DNA of 50,414 nt from Nemertoderma westbladi (lineage: Eukaryota > Xenacoelomorpha > Nemertodermatida > Nemertodermatidae). The position numbers and the translations under genes were made by a program. The stretch spans positions 1 through 50,414 of the forward strand of contig JAUCBJ010008676.1 in the NCBI GenBank assembly GCA_032718475.1. The letters are read 5' to 3'. Under the pieces are notes generated by a model that saw nothing but the letters and a program-made list of their open reading frames with translations, was not told the origin of the DNA and searched no databases. Positions 10,906 through 21,387 of the stretch are shown here, one piece after another; the first letter of the stretch is position 1; the number at the start of each line of letters is the position of its first letter.

Positions 10906-11358
10906 GCATTACCAAATCCACCCCTACAGGCAGCAGGAAGTTGGCCAGGGCCTAATAGTACTCAGGCTAACCTGAATACTGCTTGCATTTTCCATCCCCC
11001 CCTGGCCCTTATAACTATGAAATTATTCCCGTACCCTGTAAGTTGCCCCAAAGTTCGCCCATAAATCGCCCCCAGTTTATTGAATGTGCCCAAAACCCAT
11101 GGTCCCGCACCCAGTAGTAACATCGGAATAATCAATTTTAAATAAATACAAAAATATTGAACTCGCGTTATGGAAAGTTGAAATACCGCGAACAGTCCCC
11201 CCAATGACCTTCGTGAAGTCTGTCGGTCGATTGAGTTTGCGTAGGTCATTCCCAATATAAAAAACCCAAATTTAATATTGCATAGTTTTTAATTAATTTG
11301 GCCTAGAGTTTGTATAAAAATAAATGTTCGATAAATGTTCTTGGAATATCCCGATCCA
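10906..11358. other. Non-coding 3' flank of the split minus-strand reading frame
   Basis: No coding signal is seen. The sequence becomes AT-rich from about 11100 and lies directly downstream of the stop at 11359. It may be the 3' untranslated region of that frame. Confidence 0.4.
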
Positions 11359-13057
11359 CTATTTCTTTCTCTGATACGCCTTTCGTCTCTTCGCCCGTCG
11401 ACTCTCATCGATCGCTATGGCTGGTAGAGGAGCGTCAACATCCATCGTGAATAACGCTTCGGCTTGTCTCCTGGCGGCTCTTCCTTTCGATGGCATAGGG
11501 ATCATGTCGGTTCGTCTTTCCAACTCAGATTTGCGTGCCTCTAGGAACCATTCTCCGTCACCGAACTCCTCTTTATACGAGTATAATCGTCTAATGACTT
11601 CAAATGGACCGAATAATCCGGCGCTCAGTAGCAGATCCACGTAATGGAAAGGTAGCGTGGCCGACGTGTGGAGGCGTTCCGGGAAGGAGAAATACCCGCA
11701 CGTCATCTCCTGCGCAATATTCCGAGCGTTTCTCCGAATCTTGGTCTTTAAGTGGCTGTTTGCGTATGTCTCAAACATGACCATATTTCCCATAGCGGTA
11801 ACGTCTTTGGTTGGACATTTGATATAGCAGCGGGGGCTAGAGGAATGTCCACGGAAACCGCACGTGGTGCAGAGGTTATATAGGATCGGACAGACGGAAA
11901 CGTCGTGGCCCGAAGTCGCGCAGTATGGGCAATAGAGTATCCCGAGGAGCTGGAGGCAAGAATCGGTAACCCGATTCCTTGTACCGCGTGGGCACTGCTC
12001 CGAACCACAGTCGCCGCATACCTCCAACTGCATCTCTCGACCAGGAAATATCGGAATCGGGACGCCGACGTGATACTCGAGTCGTCGGTCGCTCTTCGGA
12101 ATATTCGCGGTGGTCGGTAGCCCGTGGAATGCTAGGCTTTTGCGTAGTAGGTTCTCGCTCCGATAACCTTCTTTGTATCCCGCTGGTCTCAACTCGGATG
12201 ACCGTTTCTGGCGGTGGATCCATTCAGTTTGCTCGGCGTACCAACGGGTTAGTCGCATAGGGTCCTGAGGAACGGCGGGTGTAGTAGCCACCGCTGGTCG
12301 GCGAAGAGGTGCCGGGGTTTTAGACGGAGGGATACCAAGGAGATCGTCGGGGGTCGGCGCATCGCTGGGGCCCTCCTCGACCAGTATCACTGAGCGGGTC
12401 CGTTGGTGGCTGGTACTCGGAATCTCCGACGACCAATCTTCGCCACCCGGGAAAGGATACGGGGATAACCGTTGGCATATGTCGCCGAAGTCGCTCAATG
12501 CAGCTGTAGTGGCTACCTCCCTCGCGGGGCTACCGGAGCCGCGTGAGGTGTAAACGCCTGCCGAGGCAACCCGTTTGGCGGCCGGTCCATACGCGGCCTC
12601 CGGCTCGAGTTGTCGTTTCGGGGTGGAGAGTAGAACACCCTCGTTTAGCCATATCTCTTCCCCTTCCGAAGAGATCAGAGGCTCCTCCGCACCGAGAAGT
12701 TCGGTAATCGTAGGGATGTCGTAAGGCCCGCTCTCGTCCCAGGAATCGATAACGGCGAGCGTTTTGGTCTCTCCCGGTGCGATGTTCTCGACCGCTTTGA
12801 ACGCGTGGTGTATGACCTCGTTCCAGTCGTAGTCGACGAAGGAAAGGGGGACCGCCGTAATAAGGTTATCGAGAGTTTTACAGATAAACTTAGCGACGGT
12901 GTAGCACTCCATAACCACGTAAATGTAGTTCCGTCGATCGGGATTCTCCCACCTTTGGTGTATCGTCCACTTCCGATCAACGTCCTTCCATCTACCCTCT
13001 TGCTCGCTCTTTATTTCTAATCCCGGGTATCCACCGTATATTTTATTATAGTCCCGG
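11359..13057 (-). pseudogene. C-terminal part of a split frame: end of exonuclease-like region, linker, CCHC zinc knuckles
   Basis: This is the 3' part of a minus-strand reading frame broken by the BEL element at 13058-25664. The frame is open from the insertion point at 13057 through the stop at 11359, with no stops in the flank above the first track ATG/GTG at 12918. Its start, including RRNYIYVVMECYTVAKFICK, fits the last helix/motif of a DnaQ/DEDD-type exonuclease fold. A long low-order linker follows. Then come two CCHC knuckles, CPYCATSGHDVSVC (C-x2-C-x4-H-x4-C) and CTTCGFRGHSSSPRC (C-x2-C-x4-H-x5-C), with an extra CGDCGSEQC before them. It ends in a basic tail. It is either a mobile-element protein (gag-like or of an unknown class) or a host gene. 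Base composition is GC-richer than the surrounding host DNA, which favours transfer or a mobile origin. Confidence 0.65.
13053..13057. repeat. Target site duplication CCCGG, left copy
   Basis: CCCGG directly before the 5' LTR matches CCCGG at 25665-25669 directly after the 3' LTR. A 5-bp duplication is usual for BEL/Pao integration. Confidence 0.95.
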
Positions 13058-14272
13058 TGTAAAAGCTTTTACTGAATTGTCCGGTTATTTTTCCTTATTT
13101 TTCCCGTAAAGTACTCTGTAGTTGGTTTACCAGGCATAAAAAGGCCGTGTCCTTGCTGTACTGGTGTTTTAGCGGACATAAGAGCTATTTCTTCTGTATT
13201 TGTACTTTAGAGGACATAATCCGTAATTCCGTGACGTAAAAGCTCGATACTCTTGAAAACAGTGTCGCTACCATGACGACAGCTAGCAGCTGATATTGCC
13301 ACGTCGACGTTTCTTTGTTTCTCTGTTCTCTCGTTGTTCAGGTTGACCAATCAGAGCGTTTGTTGTCTTTGTGTTGGAGGTATATACAGAAACTCAGTAG
13401 TTCAGTGTTATGTTTTTTGCCCAGAGCCTAAGAACCGGCTTTGGCACCTCCGTGTTTTCAGTTTTTAGTCTTACACTAGTAGGTTTAATTATAAAGGGCA
13501 TATATCCTTTAACTACCTGACTCATGGAATCACTGCTGACTGATCATACATACTGACTGCTGAAACATTGCAAACTCATAACAATCAGTGTTTTCATTGT
13601 TGTTTTATACTGCTATTTACTGTCAGTTCTTCATAACATGGTTGATGAATTATTATATTTGGAATAACGATAAATAACCCCGAAACCCAATATTCTTGAT
13701 ATACCGAAGGTAAGAGAGAAGGGTTACAGATAAACGATTGTGACTTATGTTAAAGTGGTTTGAAGTGAATCTAATGTTATTTGATAGACCCTACATGAGT
13801 CAGTCTGTGTTCCTTTTATATGTGACTAAAATCAGTGAAGATTGGCAAATTAGTGTGCAGTATTGTGCAGCATTGTGTATGAGTGAGTCTGTTAAAGAAG
13901 CATTCCTAAAGAATGCGCCATATATGTGAATTATAATTGAGCCATATCGTTGTGAGTAGTTTAAGTCATAACTCTGTTTATATAGATAAAGCGCCACGTC
14001 CTAAAGGAACTGTTAATATTCCCGAAGGTAAATAATATTGTCAGAGATTATATAATACTGTCAGTCGAATAATACATTAGGCTTACATAGCAACAAAATT
14101 AAACCGTCGAACCCAATCTCCCGGGAATATCCAGCGGGTGAATGGTCGCGCACGGATTGGTTTCGACTAGTGTAGTGAATCAGATACTTGTCATAGGCTA
14201 AAAAGCGATTTAATATCTAGAAGACATCTTAATTTGGCGGGTTAAACTGCCAAAGGTCTAAAAGCGCGAACA
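13058..14272 (+). repeat. 5' LTR of the BEL element
   Basis: Begins TGTAAAAGC and ends GCGCGAACA, 1,215 bp. The offset to the 3' LTR is 11,392 at both ends, so there are no net indels. Short 60-65-codon frames inside are identical in the two LTRs and are not considered genes. Confidence 0.95.
13347..13387 (+). promoter_or_regulatory. LTR promoter: CCAAT box and TATA box
   Basis: GACCAATCAG at 13345-13354 is followed 30 bases later by GGTATATACAG (TATA at 13381). This CCAAT-TATA arrangement marks the probable RNA start near 13405-13415. The same pair is present in the 3' LTR at 24739 and 24773. Confidence 0.6.
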
Positions 14273-14606
14273 TTAAAGGATATAGCTTCTTTGTTGCAGT
14301 AAGCAATAAAGTTGAAAGTACCGGTCAACCGGTAAACCTGAAAGGTACATCTGTAGGTCAGTAGGCCCAACCGCTAGAACCGGTACTTCTGTAGGTCCGA
14401 TAGGCCTAGCTGTCCCAACCGGTACTTCAGTATAAGTACACTAGTATTATTCGATTTGATTGTTGCATACCGGTAGGCTGTTTAAGGGATTAGGGATTGA
14501 TCACCCCTTATACCTTTATATGGTTTACTTATTTCTGTCAAGTTTTATTTATTTGTAGGCCAGTATTGAACAGAAGGCGTGTAAGCCTGATCAGATAGTA
14601 CAGACG

Positions 14607-15180
14607 ATTTGTAGGCTGAGCTGTTGTCTGATTGCTGTTAAGTCCGAACGAATTGCAGTGTGTGTAGATCACCTGTCCGATTAAGTACGATTAGGCAGTA
14701 GGGGCAGCGAACGCTGTAAGGTAATCCCCCAACTAAAGAATAAGTCGCACTACTGGGTTAGAGCGCATACTCCCTAATCATTTCGGAGTCTGCATGTCCT
14801 GTAGTTTATTTAGGCTTGAGAGTAGTCTGCCATCGTTTAGTCTGTACTTTGTTTGTGTAAGTCTGTACGGGTAGCGTATAATTTTATTTAGATAATTTGT
14901 AGGCTGGATAGTTGTCTGGCTGTTATTAGGTCTGAACGGATTGCCGCGTGTGTAGATCATCTGTCCGATTAAGTACGGTTAGGCAGTAGGGGCAGCGAAC
15001 GCTGTAAGGTAAACCCCCAACTAAAGAATAAGTCGCACTACTGGGTTAGAGCGCATACTCCCTAATCATTTCGGAGTCTGCATATACCGTAGTTTGTTTA
15101 GGCTTGATAGTAGTCTGTCAGTGTTCGGTCTGTATTTTGTTTGAGTAGTTTGTACGCGTAGCGTAATATTTATTATTCAG
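14607..15180 (+). repeat. Tandem duplication of about 288 bp in the BEL leader
   Basis: The copies start near 14607 and 14895. Between them ggcagtaggggcagcgaacg and the following stretch through ttagagcgcatactccctaa are almost identical, while the edges are more diverged. Confidence 0.9.
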
Positions 15181-16109
15181 AGTTTATGCGATTATCCGCA
15201 ACATTCATTCCCCAAGTTTGTTCCTACAGTAATTGTGTTTGTTATACATACCGCTATAGTTAAATTAACCCCGGTACTACACGGGCTGCTCGGCGTAGGT
15301 AAAGACTGGTGATTTTGTGCATCGGTCACTCCAGCAGATGCCGTGGTTCTTTTAGCTGTTCAAGTATATTTAACTACTGATTATCTGTTGTACAAGTACT
15401 TGTACCTAATTTAGGGTTTAGTGTACAGTGCTTTCCGAAGTAATTATTGTAGGCATTATATCTGTGTTGTAAAGTGGTTGATAGGCACATTCGATTAGCT
15501 CTATTAACTTCTAGGTAGGAACACTCCGTGATACATAACGTAGAACCTATAGCGATACGGCTATAGGTCGTCAGGCGGTGGTATTTTCCTATCTAGACAA
15601 CTCAGTGTATTTACTACTACTTATTATTTCAAATACCGTAGTACCCTGTCCGTTGTAATAACCGGTTATCTAACCCTTTGTTAGGCTGGTTTGTAGACTT
15701 CTTGTAAAATTACCCTAAAAAATTCGTATTTTGTGTTTTTGTAAATTTTGTGTTTATTTAGAGATTGTAATCTCACCCGAATTGTACGTAATTTGTAGTA
15801 TTAAGTAACTTAGGTAAATTAGAATTATTTGTTTTAGTGTCCTATACGTAACACTTCACTAAAAGCGCACCGCTTTGTGTAGTGATTACCCCAGAAATAA
15901 TAACATTTATTTCAAACATTGACAAAACCCATTAAAACGGGTATATATATATTATAAATCAAATCTAACGATTTATAAATAGTAGGCCTACCATACAACC
16001 ATTAGGTCCCAATATCAGTTAGATTACTGCTCAAATAACGGTAATAAAGTAAGTAAAGTAACAAAGTAACCCTAAAGTAACAGAAATTCAATTATTTGAA
16101 ATAATTGAT

Positions 16110-16354
16110 ATACCGGTATTTACGATAGGCCTATTATCTTTATTTCTATAAATCTAGGCTGAAATTATACCGGTACTTGTAATTAATTCTATTTCAGAAT
16201 TATATATCCTACAAACTGTAAGCTGTATACCGGTATTCCAGATAGGCCTATTATATATTTATATATATTTGTGCTAAAATTATACCGGTATTCTGTGATA
16301 AACCTAGTCTGTAATAATACTTATATAGTTATATATACTATAAGTATACCGGTA
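16110..16354 (+). repeat. Cluster of ATACCGGTAT palindromes in the BEL leader
   Basis: ATACCGGTAT occurs at 16110, 16227, 16282 and 16345, with a one-base variant near 16167. Two copies are followed by a TAGGCCTA palindrome (16126 and 16243). The spacing of 55-65 bp is fairly even and the intervening DNA is AT-rich. Confidence 0.8.
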
Positions 16355-16494
16355 TTCTAATATATTATATATATATCACGATACACTGAGTAGCAGTAAC
16401 GGTAATTAATTACTAGGCTAGCAGTTCATACTGAGTTACTAGACTTGCTTAGACTGTAATATAGCAGTAGGCATTCAACTGTACATACCTAGTC

Positions 16495-19400
16495 ATGTCT
16501 GATACTAAGCAGAACCTGTCAGACAGTTTATTAGATGTAACTATCTGCGACTCAGATAGAGACGTACAAACGTCTGGTCGTAAATCCAGTTCACCCCCCA
16601 CTGTGAGGAAGGTCATCCCTCCAGTAGTAATAACAGAACCTAGGCTGGTCCAACATCGTAGGTCTATCATAGGCACTCGAGCTCAGGTCAAGCGGGACCA
16701 AAAGGCAGCGGAACAACAACAACCCACTAGTCAAGAACTTATTCCTCAGCGGCCCAGCAGCTCCAGTAGTGAGGATACTGTAGAGCTGACACCCGATCGC
16801 GGAGCAGAGATGACGGATGCGGTTTATACGGATCCCCTTCTCATCCTTCCTGCAGCCGTGCTCGCTGAGTTATTGATCGCGGTGGAAGAACACCAGATCG
16901 ATTGGGCGAGAAGTCAACGGTCAACTAGAGATAGCTACGCGGGATACACTAGTGAAGAACTGAAGTCTATTGTCGAGTCGCAATGGAACTTCCCCGGACC
17001 CGGACTCCCGTTTGATTTATCAGAAGCTGCCTGGGAAGACATACACCGGATGGGAGTAGCCAAGGAAACCATCGATCCAGCTGTATGGAAGAGGTCCGCA
17101 GCCGGATACGCCCAGGGATTCTTCAGCTCTATGGAGCGAGTAGAGAGACAACTGTTTCAACAACCTCAAGGACCTCAAGAGCAGGGATCGCTGCTTTATC
17201 AAGTTAGAGAAAGAGTTTTGCGGATTAGGCTAATCTTATCCGCCTTTGAGGAGGCTTCTAAAAGAAAACAAGACACGTCGTTGCAAGTTGCCGTAAAGAC
17301 TTGGTTTCAAAGGGTGAGTCGCCAGGTTCAAGGAGCAGCTCAGTGGAAAGCTCAGTTGGAGGAGCGCTCAACCCATGGAGAATCAACAGACGCTACTTTT
17401 TCCCAAGTGGAAAGTGAAGCGACGGCAGAGAAACCGCATAAGAGGGATGCCATTGACATCTATCTGTCAGACTATCAACGTTTTGTAGGTGATGAAGAGT
17501 TGCGGAGAAGACTAGAGGGACTTAGCCCTAATAGTGAAGGAGCACAGCGTGTGCTTGACGCTATCGACGTGGATAGGTTAGCGGCTAATCAAGCTAAATT
17601 CGATGAACAACTCCGCGTCGTTAAGGTTCAAGAAGAACAAGTAAAGAAAAAACGTATAGAAGATAGAAAGAAAGCGGCAGAGGCAGCGGCAGAGGCAGCG
17701 GCCGAGGCAAAAGCGGCAGCGGCAGAGGCAAAGGCGGCAGCTGCAGCAGTAGAAGCCGAAAGAAAGATAGCAATGGCAGAAGCAGAACGGAGGGCATCTG
17801 AAGAGACAACCCAACTAGAGTTGGAAAATCTTCAAGAGAGGCAAGATAAATTTAATAAACAGTTAACAGCTAGTAATATGCAGATGATGAATCGATCTAC
17901 TCCTAAACGACAAGGTTATACATCATCCGAGGAAGGCGATACCACCGACACTGAAGGCGGAGTAAATCGATCCCGCTTAAGCAGACGTAAAAGAACATTC
18001 CACCGACAGAAATTGCCTGATTTGCCTCCAGCTGTTAGAAGGCAACTAAATAACAGCAACTTAGAGAGTACAGAACCCACAGACCAAATAATTACAATAG
18101 AAAGACTCCCTACTATAGTAGATGAGCCTGAAATAAGTAGGCCTGTTCTTGAAATCACCCCTTCGGTAAAAGATACGCCTGAGCTCCCTGAAGCTACCTA
18201 TAAATTCCCTCTGCATAGCACTAAGCTACCTGTGCCCCGTAGAACTGCCCAGGAGACAGTTCAGGTCCTGGACCCCGAGCGAAATATTCCAAATTTGTCG
18301 CCCGTTGTCCCTCGTCTGCCCGCTACGACGTTGGCGGATCCCGTTTCGGCGGTTGATTGGGTGGACGAGAGACGGCGGGGGATGGATATCCTGCTCGGGC
18401 AGATGCAGGAGACTGTCCAACAATTCAAGGGCACAGTAAGGGAAAGTAGGTTAGAGTTGCAAGAAGTGCAGCAAAGTATCGCGCTTGAACGCGATAAATT
18501 AGTAAACACCCAAAAGGGTATACCACCACCCTCTGTAACAATGTGTCAACCTGTTAGGTCTGAAGTATCGCATGCGCAAGGTGTGGAGCCTACACGCATC
18601 TATACTGCTAGCGAAGTAGAAACTCCTATAGTGAACCCTATTAAGGGTAATTATAAACCTGTTGATAATGATATTCCATATAGAATTGATCATAATCCGA
18701 GAAATTTATATACCGATAACTCGATATTAAATAGCACGATGGCCCAAGAAAGTTTTACGCGTCAAATGGCTAGAACCGAAGCCCGGCAAGCGGTAAAGGT
18801 GGGAGAGATCGTTAAGTTCAATGGAGATGAGATGAAATGGTTACCTTTTAATGAATATTACAAAGATAACATACAAAACTCTGTACTATCTAATGGAGAA
18901 AAACTTAGATACCTCATCGAGTGCTTGGAAGGATCTCCCAAGTTAATGGCGTTAAGGTTTATTGGACATCCAGACGGATTAAGACAAGTTTGGGATACAC
19001 TAAACATCAGGTATGGTAATAGGAATAACATAGCTGGGTATTTGTATGCAAAGTTGGTAGCGCCCCGAAAGTTTATTAGCAGCGGGATTATAGAGTTTTC
19101 CGATGAAATTCAGGAGATCTGCAGACAATTAGATTGGCTAGGTAAGTCTCATGAGTATCAGAGTGCTATGGTTATTAGAGCAGTGGCTTCTGCTTTACCG
19201 AAGGGTGGAGTAGGTACACGCTGGGATAGGAAAGTGTTATATATGATGGAACAACAACGACGAGACCCTACCATGGCTGATCTCATGTCATTCTTAGATG
19301 GAGAAGTGAAATTACAGCTCCTAAGGCAGTCTAGAGAGAAGACATTGGAAAACAAGGTAAGTGAGAAACCCGTTTCTAGGAGAAGGGTAACACCAGTATG

Positions 19401-21387
19401 TTATACCGACGACGGTGAAAGCCAAACTTCTCAAGGAGAGGACAGCGGGAAAGACACTGACAGATCTTATGTCAATAAAATGCCTAAAGATCAGGTAAGT
19501 AAATCCGAGTCTCGACACAATGACAGAAGGGAACCGGTACAAAAAACCCTTCCTACGTCTCCTAAAAGAATTCAGGTGAGAAAGCCCGAGGAAAGAACAA
19601 GTGTGCACCACATAGCACAGGTTAAAGTAAGTAACATCAAGCCGAAATGTGTGCTGTGCGACGGGCCCCACCGTTTAAATGCGTGTGATAAATTCCTGAG
19701 GAAATCACTAAAGGATAGACGTGAAGTCATGTGGGATAAGCGGTTGTGTTATAATTGCCTCAGACGAGGACACCAACGGCGAAACTGTAACTCCGACGCA
19801 AGGTGTGCAAAGTGCGGCGCAAAACATCATATCTTGTTGCACACGGAATTCGAACGAAACAGCCCGAGTCAGGTAAGTGAGTCCGAACTACATGTCCAAT
19901 TCAGTGATGTGAACGACACTGATCAATCTGAGATGGAAGGATTCTATACGGACGAGTTCTCCGACCAAAACGAATCCTGTTACCTAATAAACACCACCGC
20001 AGTGTATCGAGCACTCGTGTATGAGAAAGACACAGACAGCGACCTTGCCTTAACTACTTCCGATCAACAACCATCTTGGAAAGCGCCAACTTCCAATATA
20101 GGAATCCGAGAATTTCCTGTAGTCCAGTTACGGGTCCACGGACCTCAGAAGAGCTATATAGTGAACGCCCTCCTGGACTCCGGTAGCACAGGAACATTCA
20201 TCGATAGGGAACTAGCCGAAGTCATCTTTGCTGGACAACCCAAGTTCCGAACCAAGCTAAACATGTCAGGGATCATGCAGGTTTGGAATTCTACTGTAGC
20301 TGCCGACTATTATATAGGTGAGTTGTCCACCCCCCAGGACGAACTAGGAGAACATAGCATCAGGTCAGTGAAAATGGTGGCTATAAAGAACTTTGCTACT
20401 ACTCAAGCAGACCTTTATAATTGGGACGAGGATGAGAGCATCCAACATCTTAACATACCTCGATTCCAGACTGATTATCCTGGAGTGCAAATACTCATCG
20501 GCCAAAACGCGCATGAGGCGCTGGAGACATTAGAGAAACGGCCTGCTCAACCGCAGCCACTACAGACCTATGCGGTAAGAACTAGAGTAGGTTGGTACCT
20601 TACTGGACCTTCCGGTAGAACGCTCAGGGAAAGACTGCTTCAAGATCGCGTCTGCCAGGTGAGTGAATGGGAAGATGATACTAGTGAGGGAGACGACCCA
20701 ACTGAGGGAACACCACACTCCTCAGATAATGACAATCTTAGCTCCAATGTAGATCAATGGAGATATTGCCCCAAGAAGTTTAATCCAACGGACATCGCTT
20801 CCAGAGGAGCAACTCCTCAAGAACTGACAGATACTATAGACCGGTTAGGTGAACCCGACTTCCTGAGTAAGGAGAATGAATGGCCTCCCCATCTTACTCC
20901 GACTGAGATTAGACCAGCCAAGGGAGCGGAGAAAGTCGAACCTGAAACCCGGACGGGTGGATCGGAGTTATTTGAACCCGGGATAGATCTGTCGGTATTA
21001 CATATTGCCAGGGACGACGCCGTGGATCTGGACCTCCCCACCGCGAGTGGATCCTTCATGAAGATCAGAGAGAGCGATTGGAGCTCTGGAACATCAGACG
21101 TCTCGCAGGGACTCTCACCTCTCCTGCAGGGAGCGACGGACCACTATAGCTCCTGGAATCGGCTTTGTAAGGCCGTCGTGTACCTAGAGCGATGTCTCTA
21201 TCGTCACTATTCCAGGACGAAGAGGAAACCTGGAATTGTATTCGGGATGCAGCGACTCAATCACCCAGTCGGTCGTTTGTGTTTACCGGAAGGGAATGGA
21301 GGACTCTCCGGAAACTGTGGAAGGCAAGATTCTCTTCCCACGACCACCTCCCTAATCCTTCAAACATCTAGGGACTCCATAACGTAG
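16495..21387 (+). CDS. BEL/Pao Gag-protease polyprotein lacking RT and integrase
   Basis: One uninterrupted frame of 1,630 codons. Residues about 380-450 form an Ala/Glu-rich coiled coil. Residues about 768-950 match the BEL gag-core domain (DUF1759 type), including FNGDEMKWLPFNEYY. Residues about 1050-1115 carry Cys/His knuckles such as CYNCLRRGHQRRNC. The A16-type retropepsin motif LLDSGSTGTFID is near residue 1227. After the protease the frame jumps to WRYCPKKFNPTDIASRGATP (residue about 1421), which is the end of BEL RNase H. The whole reverse transcriptase and most of RNase H are therefore deleted, and no integrase follows. The C-terminal 200 residues are atypical. Translation probably starts at ATG 16495, after the long leader. 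Full BEL polyproteins normally include RT, RNase H and integrase. Confidence 0.9.
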   Translation: MSDTKQNLSDSLLDVTICDSDRDVQTSGRKSSSPPTVRKVIPPVVITEPRLVQHRRSIIGTRAQVKRDQKAAEQQQPTSQELIPQRPSSSSSEDTVELTPDRGAEMTDAVYTDPLLILPAAVLAELLIAVEEHQIDWARSQRSTRDSYAGYTSEELKSIVESQWNFPGPGLPFDLSEAAWEDIHRMGVAKETIDPAVWKRSAAGYAQGFFSSMERVERQLFQQPQGPQEQGSLLYQVRERVLRIRLILSAFEEASKRKQDTSLQVAVKTWFQRVSRQVQGAAQWKAQLEERSTHGESTDATFSQVESEATAEKPHKRDAIDIYLSDYQRFVGDEELRRRLEGLSPNSEGAQRVLDAIDVDRLAANQAKFDEQLRVVKVQEEQVKKKRIEDRKKAAEAAAEAAAEAKAAAAEAKAAAAAVEAERKIAMAEAERRASEETTQLELENLQERQDKFNKQLTASNMQMMNRSTPKRQGYTSSEEGDTTDTEGGVNRSRLSRRKRTFHRQKLPDLPPAVRRQLNNSNLESTEPTDQIITIERLPTIVDEPEISRPVLEITPSVKDTPELPEATYKFPLHSTKLPVPRRTAQETVQVLDPERNIPNLSPVVPRLPATTLADPVSAVDWVDERRRGMDILLGQMQETVQQFKGTVRESRLELQEVQQSIALERDKLVNTQKGIPPPSVTMCQPVRSEVSHAQGVEPTRIYTASEVETPIVNPIKGNYKPVDNDIPYRIDHNPRNLYTDNSILNSTMAQESFTRQMARTEARQAVKVGEIVKFNGDEMKWLPFNEYYKDNIQNSVLSNGEKLRYLIECLEGSPKLMALRFIGHPDGLRQVWDTLNIRYGNRNNIAGYLYAKLVAPRKFISSGIIEFSDEIQEICRQLDWLGKSHEYQSAMVIRAVASALPKGGVGTRWDRKVLYMMEQQRRDPTMADLMSFLDGEVKLQLLRQSREKTLENKVSEKPVSRRRVTPVCYTDDGESQTSQGEDSGKDTDRSYVNKMPKDQVSKSESRHNDRREPVQKTLPTSPKRIQVRKPEERTSVHHIAQVKVSNIKPKCVLCDGPHRLNACDKFLRKSLKDRREVMWDKRLCYNCLRRGHQRRNCNSDARCAKCGAKHHILLHTEFERNSPSQVSESELHVQFSDVNDTDQSEMEGFYTDEFSDQNESCYLINTTAVYRALVYEKDTDSDLALTTSDQQPSWKAPTSNIGIREFPVVQLRVHGPQKSYIVNALLDSGSTGTFIDRELAEVIFAGQPKFRTKLNMSGIMQVWNSTVAADYYIGELSTPQDELGEHSIRSVKMVAIKNFATTQADLYNWDEDESIQHLNIPRFQTDYPGVQILIGQNAHEALETLEKRPAQPQPLQTYAVRTRVGWYLTGPSGRTLRERLLQDRVCQVSEWEDDTSEGDDPTEGTPHSSDNDNLSSNVDQWRYCPKKFNPTDIASRGATPQELTDTIDRLGEPDFLSKENEWPPHLTPTEIRPAKGAEKVEPETRTGGSELFEPGIDLSVLHIARDDAVDLDLPTASGSFMKIRESDWSSGTSDVSQGLSPLLQGATDHYSSWNRLCKAVVYLERCLYRHYSRTKRKPGIVFGMQRLNHPVGRLCLPEGNGGLSGNCGRQDSLPTTTSLILQTSRDSIT

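Larger units (their letters stand above)
14273..16494 (+). other. Long BEL leader (2.2 kb), repetitive, non-coding
   Basis: No gene is seen between the 5' LTR and the ATG at 16495. The leader holds a roughly 288-bp tandem duplication (14607-15180), recurrent ACCGGT motifs near 14320-14480, and a cluster of ATACCGGTAT palindromes at 16110-16354. Packaging and translation-control functions are possible but not shown. Confidence 0.7.

Noticed and set aside
13747-13997. Short frames on both strands of the 5' LTR, repeated at 25139-25389
   Set aside because: Identical in both LTRs simply because the LTRs match; too short and without motif or start context.
14273-14300. Primer-binding site right after the 5' LTR
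   Set aside because: No stretch starting with TGG or otherwise clearly complementary to a tRNA 3' end could be identified by eye.
16495-21387. That the RT gap in the BEL frame is an intron rather than a deletion
   Set aside because: The DNA itself lacks the RT coding sequence; an intron would add sequence, not remove it.
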